Assembly (NCBI GenBank): GCA_900317215.1
Contig: ONFW01000064.1
Span: 1-8,589, forward strand
Length of the DNA stretch: 8,589 nucleotides
Reading direction: 5' to 3'
Origin: an uncultured Eubacteriales bacterium
Lineage (GTDB): Bacteria > Bacillota > Clostridia > Oscillospirales > Acutalibacteraceae
Both the position numbers and the translations under genes were made by a program. Under the pieces are notes generated by a model. The model was not told where the DNA came from and ran no database searches. It worked only from the letters and a program-made list of their open reading frames with translations. How positions within the stretch are numbered: position 1 is the stretch's first letter; each line of letters starts with the position of its first letter. Of the stretch, positions 1 to 6,228 are shown piece by piece.

Positions 1-1173
1 GGGCGATACTGCGCCGATGACCGAGAGTGCGCCCTCAGTGTCTCCGGTGCCGTTTACGATAACTCTGCCCGCACGCTCATAGAACTGTGCAAGACGGCTG
101 CCGAGATATGCGGGATAACCCTCTTCACCGGGCATTTCCTCAAGACGGCCCGACATCTCTCTGAGAGCCTCAGCCCATCTGGAGGTTGAGTCTGCCATGA
201 GAGCAACCGTATAGCCCATATCTCTGAAATACTCTGCAATTGTTATTCCTGTATAAATTGACGCCTCACGCGCGGCAACGGGCATATCCGAGGTGTTGGC
301 TATAAGCACGGTACGCTCCATAAGAGAATTGCCTGTTCTCGGATCCTTAAGCTCAGGAAACTCGTTGAGAACGTCAGTCATCTCGTTGCCTCGCTCACCG
401 CAGCCGATGTATACGATAATGTCCGCAGCAGCCCACTTTGCAAGCTGATGCTGAACGACCGTTTTACCTGAGCCGAACGGCCCGGGAACAGCAGCAACTC
501 CGCCCTTTGCTATCGGGAAAAGGGTATCTATGGTTCTCTGTCCTGTTGTGAGAAGGATATCGGGAGAGAGCTTGCGCTTGTAGGGTCTGCCGATACGAAC
601 GGGCCATTTTACTGCCATGGTGACCTGCTGTGTTTTGCCGTCAGCCTCAAGAACAGCCACTGTTTCGTCTACCGTAAAGTCGCCTTCCTTTATGCTCTTT
701 ACCGTTCCGCCCATTTTATTCGGCACCATTATCTTGTGGATAACGGCATTTGTTTCCTTAACTGTTCCAAGCTCGTCGCCTGCCTGCACCTTATCGCCCG
801 GCTTAACGCTCGGCTTGAAGTGCCATTTCTTTTTATGGTCGAGAGAAGGAACCTCAACTCCTCTTGTGAGGTTGTTGCCTGCCACCTTCATTATCTCATT
901 GAGGGGACGCTGGATACCGTCATAGATAGCTCCGATAAGACCGGGTCCGAGCTCAACGGAAAGAGGCACACCCGTAGACTCGACCGTTTCGCCCGGTCCG
1001 AGGCCCGAGGTCTCCTCGTAGACCTGTATTGACGCTCTGTCGCCGTGCATCTCGATTATCTCGCCGATAAGTCGCTGACTGCTTACGCGAACAACGTCAA
1101 ACATATTTGCATTTCGCATTCCCTCTGCTATTACAAGAGGACCTGCTACCTTTGTTATAATTCCGCTTACCAA
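1..1173 (-). CDS. ntpA: V/A-type ATPase catalytic subunit A (3' part missing at window edge)
   Basis: Catalytic subunit of the V/A-type ATPase: three copies alternate with subunit B in the cytoplasmic head and hydrolyse ATP to turn the rotor. The visible 391 residues read without interruption; the family is near 590, so about one third is lost. The Walker A loop GPFGSGKT lies at residues 231-238 with Lys237. GERGNE at 259-264 carries the catalytic glutamate (Glu260). The Walker B strand VALMAD ends at Asp328 and is followed by STSRWAEALRE. The segment before the P-loop, roughly residues 110-190, is the A-specific insertion absent from F-type beta and from subunit B, which separates A from those. 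The start is TTG at 1171-1173: upstream in-frame sequence has no better start, the protein opens VSGIITKVAGPLV as in the family, and a GAGGTG site lies 6 nt ahead. It starts 10 nt after the subunit F stop. Subunit B should follow outside the window. Confidence 0.98.
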   Translation of the reverse strand, partial: MVSGIITKVAGPLVIAEGMRNANMFDVVRVSSQRLIGEIIEMHGDRASIQVYEETSGLGPGETVESTGVPLSVELGPGLIGAIYDGIQRPLNEIMKVAGNNLTRGVEVPSLDHKKKWHFKPSVKPGDKVQAGDELGTVKETNAVIHKIMVPNKMGGTVKSIKEGDFTVDETVAVLEADGKTQQVTMAVKWPVRIGRPYKRKLSPDILLTTGQRTIDTLFPIAKGGVAAVPGPFGSGKTVVQHQLAKWAAADIIVYIGCGERGNEMTDVLNEFPELKDPRTGNSLMERTVLIANTSDMPVAAREASIYTGITIAEYFRDMGYTVALMADSTSRWAEALREMSGRLEEMPGEEGYPAYLGSRLAQFYERAGRVIVNGTGDTEGALSVIGAVSP

Positions 1174-1179
1174 GTTTTA

Positions 1180-1185
1180 CACCTC
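1180..1185 (-). promoter_or_regulatory. Ribosome binding site deciding the TTG start of ntpA
   Basis: On the minus strand the bases read GAGGTG, then 6 nt, then TTG. The site overlaps the TGA stop of the subunit F gene (1184-1186), so ribosomes finishing F sit on the ntpA initiation site. This suggests translational coupling. It is the main evidence for accepting a TTG start. Confidence 0.8.
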
Positions 1186-1507
1186 AATTTTTAAAGAGTA
1201 TGTCAGAGCCTACTGCCTGCTCTACAAACGAAGAAAGTCTTTTAACGCCTATACCCGTGTTGCCCCTTACTCCGGGCAGAGGGATAACGGCAGGGATCGG
1301 CCTTTCCGCATATTTTTCTCTTTCCTTTGCGGAAGCCTCAAAGATCTCCTCTGTCATATATATTATCGCATAATAATCGTTTTCTGCTATCTGCTTGAGA
1401 AGCTGAGGTGAGCCGGAGGGGTCGTCGCATATAAACATATCCATGCCCACAGCGCCAAAGCCCTTTATGCTCTCGCTGTCGCCTATGATAGCAATACTCT
1501 TAGCCAT
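1184..1507 (-). CDS. ntpG: V/A-type ATPase subunit F (NtpG type)
   Basis: Small central-stalk subunit of the V/A-type ATPase; with subunit D it forms the rotating shaft inside the A3B3 head. From the ATG at 1505-1507 it is 107 residues, the usual length. It opens with the family's beta strand and turn, KSIAIIGDSESIKGFGAVG (residues 3-21). It then has DYYAIIYMTEEI (44-55), the strand-helix unit of the Rossmann-like fold, and IPAVIPLPG at 71-79. A GTG at 1514-1516 would add three residues (MRS) and has AAAGG 4 nt upstream. I prefer the ATG because MAKSIAIIGD is how family members begin, though the ribosome site of either start is weak. It overlaps the end of ntpC by 8 nt. It is called NtpG in Enterococcus hirae and F in archaeal and Thermus nomenclature. 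Confidence 0.95.
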   Translation of the reverse strand: MAKSIAIIGDSESIKGFGAVGMDMFICDDPSGSPQLLKQIAENDYYAIIYMTEEIFEASAKEREKYAERPIPAVIPLPGVRGNTGIGVKRLSSFVEQAVGSDILFKN

Positions 1508-2471
1508 AGATCTCACGCAGCCTTTCTCTGATTTTTTCGGGCGGGGTATTCGTCTTTAAGCCGCCTGCTATTATATGGATCATTTTTCTCTCATATTCGC
1601 AGCCTATATAATAGCCGAGTAAAGGCTCGGGACCCTCGCTCGAAAGCTTACAGAGTCTTTTTGCCGTTCTGATGAGCTTATTGTCAACAAACCTTTCAAA
1701 GTCAGATGACGACTCCGCAAACGCAGCCATTGCCTTGTCACATTCATAGTCGCTCTGCTTTTCGAGATATTTTATCAGCGCCTCGCCGCCCTGAAGAGCA
1801 AGCCTTACGACCGCCGCCTTGTCAAAGCCGGGACACTCGCAGAGAGCCTTTTCAAGAAAATATCTGCTCACACCCGCCTTTGCACCTCTGATAGCCGTCT
1901 TTACATTGACATAGAAAACAAAGGTATTTATATACTCCTCAAGAAATACCGAATGAGAGCTTCTGCCCTCCTCCACAAGCCTGTCGAGCACGCCCCTGTC
2001 GATATAGGCGTCGCTCAGTCTTGCGTCCTTTGTTTCGGCAAGTATCTGATAAGCTCTGTTTGCGGGACGTACAAGCCATTGAGGAAACCCGTCAAAGCGT
2101 CTGTTCTCAACAGCCTTTATCATGTCCTCCTTCTTTATCATACACGGCTCAATAAGAAGCTCCTCATAATCTCTGTCAGACATTACTCCCTTAAGAACGG
2201 TTTTGAGGTTATGTATGTCGTTTCTTATAAAGAAGGGTGAAAACAGCCCGATATCCGGAGCGATGCTCCTGATATACTTCCACATTTTGTCGGTATTGCT
2301 CTGTATTATCTCGTCTACAGTATCGCCTTCGCCGTAGCCCTTGTCCTTGAGAAATCTTACAAGCTCGGCTTCGCCTTTAAGGGAGAGCATCTGCTCAACA
2401 TCCGGCTCGGAGAACATGGTATTCTCCCTTGCCCTGACAGAGCCGATGGAAAATTCGTATGATAATGCCAT
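1500..2471 (-). CDS. ntpC: V/A-type ATPase subunit C (d/AC39 family)
   Basis: Soluble funnel-shaped subunit that sits on the membrane ring and links it to the central shaft (subunit C of bacterial and archaeal enzymes, d or AC39 of eukaryotes). The 323 residues are mostly helical, as in the family, with no membrane segment, and the length is close to the usual 330-350. The N-terminus YEFSIGSVRARENTMFS and the helical segment around DIHNLKTVLKG near residue 85 are family-typical. The most recognisable stretch is GYYIGCEYERKMIHII at 286-301, the conserved last helix. ATG at 2469-2471 has a strong AAGGGGGAG site (2476-2484). That site overlaps the subunit E stop, with 11 nt between the genes, and the 3' end overlaps subunit F. 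This tight packing supports one polycistronic message. Confidence 0.96.
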   Translation of the reverse strand: MALSYEFSIGSVRARENTMFSEPDVEQMLSLKGEAELVRFLKDKGYGEGDTVDEIIQSNTDKMWKYIRSIAPDIGLFSPFFIRNDIHNLKTVLKGVMSDRDYEELLIEPCMIKKEDMIKAVENRRFDGFPQWLVRPANRAYQILAETKDARLSDAYIDRGVLDRLVEEGRSSHSVFLEEYINTFVFYVNVKTAIRGAKAGVSRYFLEKALCECPGFDKAAVVRLALQGGEALIKYLEKQSDYECDKAMAAFAESSSDFERFVDNKLIRTAKRLCKLSSEGPEPLLGYYIGCEYERKMIHIIAGGLKTNTPPEKIRERLREIYG

Positions 2472-2482
2472 ATCTCTCCCCC

Positions 2483-3067
2483 TTAACCTTTAAAAAGCTC
2501 TCGGTTGATAAGATCCTCTATTGCTTCTCTTTTTTCGGCTATAACGGAAGCAAAGCTCATATTATCCTCGATATCGCCGTTTTTAAGGAGAAAGCCTGTC
2601 TTAATGCTCTTATCGGGAGTCCTGCTGAGGGAAGCCTTTATTCCTGCACCGGAAAGCCTTTTTTCAAAGTCAGCAGGCACTCTGGCAAGATCCCTTTCGC
2701 TCAGGAACACAACTCCCTCTTTTTTTCCGAGGGTAGATGCAAGCTTATAAATAAGCTCAAAGTATTCCTTATCGGCAAGCCCGCTCATGTATTCGAGCAC
2801 AGCATCGACAGCCTTGTCTATCTCACGGCGCTTTGCCCTGAGAAGAAGATTCCTTTTTTCAAGCTCCACCCTGCTTTTGGAAGCCTTTGTGAGCTTTTCG
2901 GACTGTTCCGCTTTTTTCTTCTCTGCGCTGCTTCTGATCTCATCAGCCTTAGCCCTGCCCTTTTCGATGATACTCTCACCCTTAGACTTAGCCTCAGCCC
3001 TGATCTCTTTGATACTTTTTTCACTGTCCTCCTTTATGACGGACAGTATTTTTTCTCCGCTGCTCAT
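2483..3067 (-). CDS. ntpE: V/A-type ATPase subunit E (peripheral stalk)
   Basis: Peripheral-stalk subunit that pairs with the H/G-type protein and holds the catalytic head still against rotor torque. Residues about 1-85 are a charged Lys/Glu/Ala-rich helix without prolines, fitting the long coiled coil. The rest is the globular head-binding domain ending with KTGFLLKNGDIEDNMSFASV and the terminal helix EKREAIEDLINRELF, both conserved in the family. From the ATG at 3065-3067 the protein has 194 residues, normal for the family. A GTG at 3071-3073 would add two. AGGTGG at 3077-3082 is 9 nt from the ATG but only 3 nt from the GTG, so ATG is favoured. The gap from subunit K, about 63 nt, is the largest inside the operon and contains no terminator-like hairpin. 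Confidence 0.95.
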   Translation of the reverse strand: MSSGEKILSVIKEDSEKSIKEIRAEAKSKGESIIEKGRAKADEIRSSAEKKKAEQSEKLTKASKSRVELEKRNLLLRAKRREIDKAVDAVLEYMSGLADKEYFELIYKLASTLGKKEGVVFLSERDLARVPADFEKRLSGAGIKASLSRTPDKSIKTGFLLKNGDIEDNMSFASVIAEKREAIEDLINRELFKG

Positions 3068-3130
3068 ACACACGACCCACCTTTATAACGCATTTTTGTT
3101 GTTTTTTCAAATAACTCTGTGAGTGCCGGA

Positions 3131-3613
3131 TCAGATCTTGAGGCCGGGAACAGAGATTACAACAAGAAGCGAAACGATAAAGGCGAGAAGCGCATATATC
3201 TCAACGAGGGTGATAGATACCATTGCCTTTGAGAAGTTCTTTTCGTCCTTAGCTGTCATTGTTATGCCTGAAACGGCAGCCCTGCCCTGTGCAAAGCCCG
3301 AGATCATGCCGCCGATTCCGATAGCTATTGAAGCAGCGAGGAAAGCGAAGCCCTGACCGAGTGTGGGAAGCTCACCGCCGAGAACGCCGCAGTTGATGAG
3401 TACAAGGAAGCCAACGATAAATCCGTAAAGGCCCTGAGTACCGGGAAGAAGTGTAAGAACAAGCATTTTACCGAACTTTGAGGAGTCCTCAGAGAGAACG
3501 CCCATTGCAGTCTGAGCTGCGCTGCCTACGCCCTTTGCAGAGCCTATGCCTGCGAAAACGGTTGCTCCCGCAGCCGCAAGAATTGCCAAAAACATACCCA
3601 TGATTCCGTCCAT
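3131..3613 (-). CDS. ntpK: V/A-type ATPase membrane ring subunit K, Na+-type
   Basis: Proteolipid that forms the rotating membrane ring. Its 160 residues hold four hydrophobic helices, about 5-30, 50-76, 85-115 and 128-154, a tandem duplication of the two-helix c subunit. The first hairpin has GIGSAKGVG (22-30) and LLPGTQGLYGF (55-65); the second has SGFAQGRAA and LVEIYALLAFIV. Only the second hairpin has the ion-carrying carboxylate, Glu138; the position facing it in the first repeat is Gly58. Against E. hirae NtpK, whose Na+ ligands are Leu61, Thr64, Gln65, Gln110 and Glu139, this protein has Leu56, Thr59, Gln60, Gln109 and Glu138, plus the nearby Tyr63. It is therefore probably a Na+ carrier. 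The ATG has a perfect GGAGGT 7 nt upstream (3621-3626), the best ribosome site of the operon, which fits the many copies needed per enzyme. Confidence 0.97.
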   Translation of the reverse strand: MDGIMGMFLAILAAAGATVFAGIGSAKGVGSAAQTAMGVLSEDSSKFGKMLVLTLLPGTQGLYGFIVGFLVLINCGVLGGELPTLGQGFAFLAASIAIGIGGMISGFAQGRAAVSGITMTAKDEKNFSKAMVSITLVEIYALLAFIVSLLVVISVPGLKI

Positions 3614-3633
3614 ATTATTTACCTCCGTTATTT

Positions 3634-3646
3634 AGGACTGTGTCCT
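3634..3646 (-). other. Small intercistronic stem-loop between ntpI and ntpK
   Basis: The minus strand reads AGGAC-ACA-GTCCT, a perfect 5-bp stem with a 3-nt loop. It starts inside the last codon region of ntpI and ends 7 nt before the GGAGGT ribosome site of ntpK. No T-run follows, so it is not a terminator. It could mark an RNA processing or stability site upstream of the high-copy K subunit, but a stem this short can arise by chance. Confidence 0.35.
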
Positions 3647-5634
3647 TATTCTTCATTGCTGCCCTTTGTCTTGAAATATTTACTCTTTGTTGAGAACGGC
3701 TCAAAGGGCTTTCCGCCGCCCTCATAGAATTTACTGAACATCTCGACATACTGCAGTCTCATAGTATGGACATAAGAGCCGAGCGCATTCAATCCGATCG
3801 TAATGGCGTGACCTGCAAGGAAGATCACTATCATGAAGATAATGCCAATAAAGCTCGTCCCGAAAAGGTTTGAGAGCATATTGAACACCTGCGCCATTAC
3901 ACCTGTAGTAAGTCCGAGTGCAAGAAGTCTTGAATAGCTGAGAAGGTCGCTGATATAGCTTGTGATATCATAAAGCGACGCCACTCCCCCTATGAGCTTG
4001 CCGAAGATACCCTTCTTTGACCTGCCCTGTGTGAGTATCAGTCCTGCAGCACAGGCTATCGCTATTACCGCGCCGACAGTTACAAGCACAGGGAAGCCCG
4101 CTATGCCCACAGCAAGAACCGCAAAGCCCACAAGCAGAAGCATCCACAGACCTGTATCAAAGAACGCCTCCGCGTAGCGTTTGCTCTTTATGCACACATA
4201 GAATTTACAGCCCATTCCGACAAGGATATGCACAAGCCCGAGGGCTATGGACATTATCATTATCATAAGAGCGTCCTTCTGAGTATCAAGCGTATACCAT
4301 GGCAGCAGCTCCTTCATGGTTATCTCATTGCCCGTGAACATTTTGTAGAACATTGCAGGGGCGTCGCCGAAGATACTGCCGAATATCAGCCCCCAGAATA
4401 CCGTGGCAACACCGCAGTACTGGAAAAGCTTGAGATTATTTCTCATGCGCTTGTCGGGCTTGAACACCTTGAGCGCAATTGCTGTTGCTATTATCATCAG
4501 CAGACCGTAGCCTGCATCCGAAAACATCATGCCGAAGAAGAAATAGAAGAAAAACGCAAGCAGAGGAGTAGGGTCTATATCCCCGTGAGAGGGGGTGGAA
4601 TACATCGTCACAATGCTCTCCGCAGGAGAAGCAAATCTGTTGTTTTTCAGCTTTACGGGAGCGTCTTCGCCGGCGTCCTCAAACTCAACAACACAGGTCG
4701 CTATCTTGCTGCACATGGCCTCAAGCTTTGGACAATCCTCCTCGGGAATGTATCCGTTGAGCACGAAAATATGCTTTGTCTGGTCGAGCTCTGAAATGAC
4801 CTTGTATTTTTCAGATCGGAGAACGAAGTAATCCTGCGTCTCACAGATCCTTTCACGATATTCAGCAAGGGAGATTATCTCCTGTTTAGCCTCCTCATCC
4901 TTTTTGATGAGCTCCTCGCTTTTCTGAAGCTGTCTCTGAGCCTTTAAAACAGGTGTACGGCTCGTAGGGTTGAGCGGTTGGGAGAAGCCGATCGTCCTGA
5001 GCGCCTTTTCCGCCTGTTCTCTCTGTTTTTTGGGAGTGAACAGAGTTATACAGGTGAGATTTGAGGATGAATAGAGTATCTCAAACTCAAAAATAAGCTC
5101 AGGACATTCGCCCGCAAGGGACTGTGCAAGAGCGACATCGTCAAACATCTTCGGCAGAGTTCCTATAAGCACTGCCGTGGTCGCAGTATCCTTTGTATTG
5201 AGCGGGATATCAAGCTTTTTCCACGGTTCGAGCTGGGCAAGGGAGGTCTTTATCCTCACCTGCTCCGCAGCGTAGTCTGTTCTCTGCTTATCAAGAGCGC
5301 ATATCCTCTGACATATTCCGATGATCCTTGCGGAATCAGCAGCTATCCTGCCTATTTCATCGGGATCTATTTCCTTTCTGCCCCTGAAGCTTGACAGCAT
5401 CCCCTTCTTTTCGGGTGCCGCCTTTCCCAGGATCTTTAGTGCCTGCTCGGTAAGCTCGGCGTTTCGTTCAAACTGCTTTAACTGAGCCGACGTATCAAGA
5501 CGCTTGAAGCCGTCCTCCGCCTTTGCTCCTTTTTTGACATGGATGAGAGCGCTGTCCTGTATATGCTCAAGAACACGCTTTCTGTCCTGCCTGAGAGCGA
5601 TTATCCTTACCGATTTCATTTTTAGCTTTGCCAA
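3646..5634 (-). CDS. ntpI: V/A-type ATPase membrane stator subunit I (a-subunit)
   Basis: Membrane stator subunit that supplies the ion half-channels beside the K ring and anchors the peripheral stalks. It has 662 residues, the usual size. Residues 1-345 are the cytoplasmic arm, with long charged helices around 50-135 and 205-265. From about 355 the protein is membrane-embedded with seven or eight hydrophobic helices: near 355-372, 375-391, 405-423, 455-480, 493-535 (probably two), 565-590 and 595-615. The family hallmark SDLLSYSRLLALGL (562-574) contains Arg569, the expected essential arginine opposite Glu138 of K. The family C-terminal signature YVHTMRLQYVEMFSKFYEGG (621-640) is present. 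The start is TTG at 5632-5634, supported by GGTGAT 6 nt upstream and by the family-like opening MAKLKMKSV. The ATG at 5617-5619 would trim five residues and lacks a good site. Confidence 0.97.
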   Translation of the reverse strand: MAKLKMKSVRIIALRQDRKRVLEHIQDSALIHVKKGAKAEDGFKRLDTSAQLKQFERNAELTEQALKILGKAAPEKKGMLSSFRGRKEIDPDEIGRIAADSARIIGICQRICALDKQRTDYAAEQVRIKTSLAQLEPWKKLDIPLNTKDTATTAVLIGTLPKMFDDVALAQSLAGECPELIFEFEILYSSSNLTCITLFTPKKQREQAEKALRTIGFSQPLNPTSRTPVLKAQRQLQKSEELIKKDEEAKQEIISLAEYRERICETQDYFVLRSEKYKVISELDQTKHIFVLNGYIPEEDCPKLEAMCSKIATCVVEFEDAGEDAPVKLKNNRFASPAESIVTMYSTPSHGDIDPTPLLAFFFYFFFGMMFSDAGYGLLMIIATAIALKVFKPDKRMRNNLKLFQYCGVATVFWGLIFGSIFGDAPAMFYKMFTGNEITMKELLPWYTLDTQKDALMIMIMSIALGLVHILVGMGCKFYVCIKSKRYAEAFFDTGLWMLLLVGFAVLAVGIAGFPVLVTVGAVIAIACAAGLILTQGRSKKGIFGKLIGGVASLYDITSYISDLLSYSRLLALGLTTGVMAQVFNMLSNLFGTSFIGIIFMIVIFLAGHAITIGLNALGSYVHTMRLQYVEMFSKFYEGGGKPFEPFSTKSKYFKTKGSNEE

Positions 5635-5640
5635 ATATTT

Positions 5641-5646
5641 ATCACC
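5641..5646 (-). promoter_or_regulatory. Ribosome binding site deciding the TTG start of ntpI
   Basis: The minus strand reads GGTGAT, which matches the 3' part of the canonical anti-Shine-Dalgarno target. It is followed by AAATAT and then TTG. The next in-frame ATG, 15 nt further on, has no comparable site, so the TTG is chosen. Confidence 0.7.
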
Positions 5647-5676
5647 ACACTTTTACTGTTTTTTGCCCGTAGTTTT

Positions 5677-5997
5677 TCAGACCGAGCCCTCCGTAAGCAT
5701 CTCCACAACAAGCTTTTTTACCCTGCCGATATTCCTTTCTGCATTTGCAGAGACCGCCTCACATTCGGTCTGAGCCTCTTTTCTTGCCTTTTGAAGCTCA
5801 GCGTCAGATCTTGCCGCGATATCCTTTTCGTTATCGGCAAGAAGCTGCTCGGCTTCCTGCTTTGCCTGAGCAACAAGCCCCGATGCCTGCTCCCTGGAGC
5901 TCTGAATATAAAGCTCGGCCTCTTTTTTTGCCTCGGCTTCCTTTGCAGAGCATTCCGCCTCTGTATCAAGCACAGCCTTTAGCATTTCACTTGCCAT
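5677..5997 (-). CDS. ntpF: V/A-type ATPase peripheral stalk subunit G/H (NtpF type)
   Basis: Small peripheral-stalk subunit that forms a right-handed coiled coil with subunit E and ties the head to subunit I. It is called NtpF in E. hirae, G in Thermus and H in archaea. The 106 residues are almost entirely Ala/Glu/Lys/Gln helix with no glycine-rich or hydrophobic core. This matches the family's composition and length but leaves little sequence-specific signature, so position carries much of the call: it is the first gene of the operon, directly before subunit I, as in ntpFIKECGABD. The C-terminal helix NIGRVKKLVVEMLTEGSV is typical of the E-binding end. ATG at 5995-5997 is preceded by AAGGAG 9 nt upstream. 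A 42-nt gap separates it from ntpI. Confidence 0.9.
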   Translation of the reverse strand: MASEMLKAVLDTEAECSAKEAEAKKEAELYIQSSREQASGLVAQAKQEAEQLLADNEKDIAARSDAELQKARKEAQTECEAVSANAERNIGRVKKLVVEMLTEGSV

Positions 5998-6050
5998 GCA
6001 ACTACTCTCCTTTTACTCAGATTTTCAAGACAATTATTGCAGTGTCTCAA

Positions 6051-6084
6051 ATTATATTAAACCATATTTCAGCAAAAAAATCAA
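6051..6084 (-). promoter_or_regulatory. Predicted sigma-A promoter of the V/A-type ATPase operon
   Basis: On the minus strand a -35 box TTGATT (6079-6084) is followed by a 17-nt spacer and a -10 box TTTAAT (6056-6061) with a TG extension one base upstream (TGGTTTAAT). A second -10-like TATAAT overlaps at 6051-6056, 22 nt from the same -35. Transcription would begin near 6045, leaving a leader of about 45-50 nt before ntpF. It is the only good promoter I see between the upstream terminator and the operon. Confidence 0.72.
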
Positions 6085-6096
6085 TGCTATTTTGCT
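6071..6096. promoter_or_regulatory. Dyad repeat over the -35 region, possible operator
   Basis: AGCAAAA at 6071-6077 and its exact complement TTTTGCT at 6090-6096 flank 12 bases that contain most of the predicted -35 box. A protein bound here would compete with RNA polymerase. The arms are AT-rich, so chance is possible and no known regulator site is recognised. A second inverted pair, TTTCAGC (6067-6073) and GCTGAAA (6106-6112), encloses it. Confidence 0.35.
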
Positions 6097-6110
6097 ACGA
6101 TTCTCGCTGA

Positions 6111-6134
6111 AAAAGTTGTAAATTATCAACTTTT
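6111..6134. promoter_or_regulatory. Perfect 8-bp dyad upstream of the ATPase promoter
   Basis: AAAAGTTG (6111-6118) and CAACTTTT (6127-6134) are exact inverted repeats around an 8-nt AT-only centre. They lie about 25 bp upstream of the -35 box. The size and symmetry suit a dimeric regulator. As RNA it would be a weak AT-rich hairpin, so a terminator role is less likely, especially with a strong terminator 50 bp upstream. Confidence 0.35.
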
Positions 6135-6180
6135 ATTCATTCTTATTCAAGAACACGCCCTGACTGACCGCTCTCTTTGC

Positions 6181-6221
6181 AAAACAGAAAAAGCTCCCCG
6201 GAGCGTAGCTGTCCGGAGAGC
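6181..6221 (-). terminator. Rho-independent terminator after the exonuclease gene
   Basis: The minus strand forms a 10-bp stem, GCTCTCCGGA (6212-6221) with TCCGGGGAGC (6193-6202), around a 9-nt loop. It is followed directly by TTTTT (6188-6192) and then further T-rich sequence. One pair is T-G, which works only in the minus-strand transcript, so the direction is clear. The stem begins 7 nt past the exonuclease stop. It closes the typA-exonuclease unit and isolates the ATPase operon. Confidence 0.92.
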
Positions 6222-6228
6222 GCTGATC

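Noticed and set aside
617..1032. Two overlapping plus-strand frames opposite subunit A
   Set aside because: Both are shadows of the uninterrupted, strongly conserved ntpA frame.
2459..3088. 209-codon plus-strand reading frame opposite subunit E
   Set aside because: It lies antisense to a certain ATPase gene and has no family resemblance. Its Ser/Leu/Phe-rich composition is what the complement of a Lys/Glu-rich coiled coil gives.
3064..3093. Nine-codon minus-strand mini-frame (MRYKGGSCV) whose stop overlaps the subunit E start as ATGA
   Set aside because: The ATGA overlap is attractive for coupling, but no ribosome site precedes its ATG and the E gene has its own AGGTGG. It is probably chance.
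3068..3130. Possible internal terminator or promoter in the K-E gap
   Set aside because: The gap has A/T runs but no stem before them and no paired -35/-10 boxes with proper spacing.
4228..4794. 188-codon plus-strand reading frame opposite subunit I
   Set aside because: It is antisense to the conserved ntpI gene, with no recognisable domain and no convincing upstream ribosome site.
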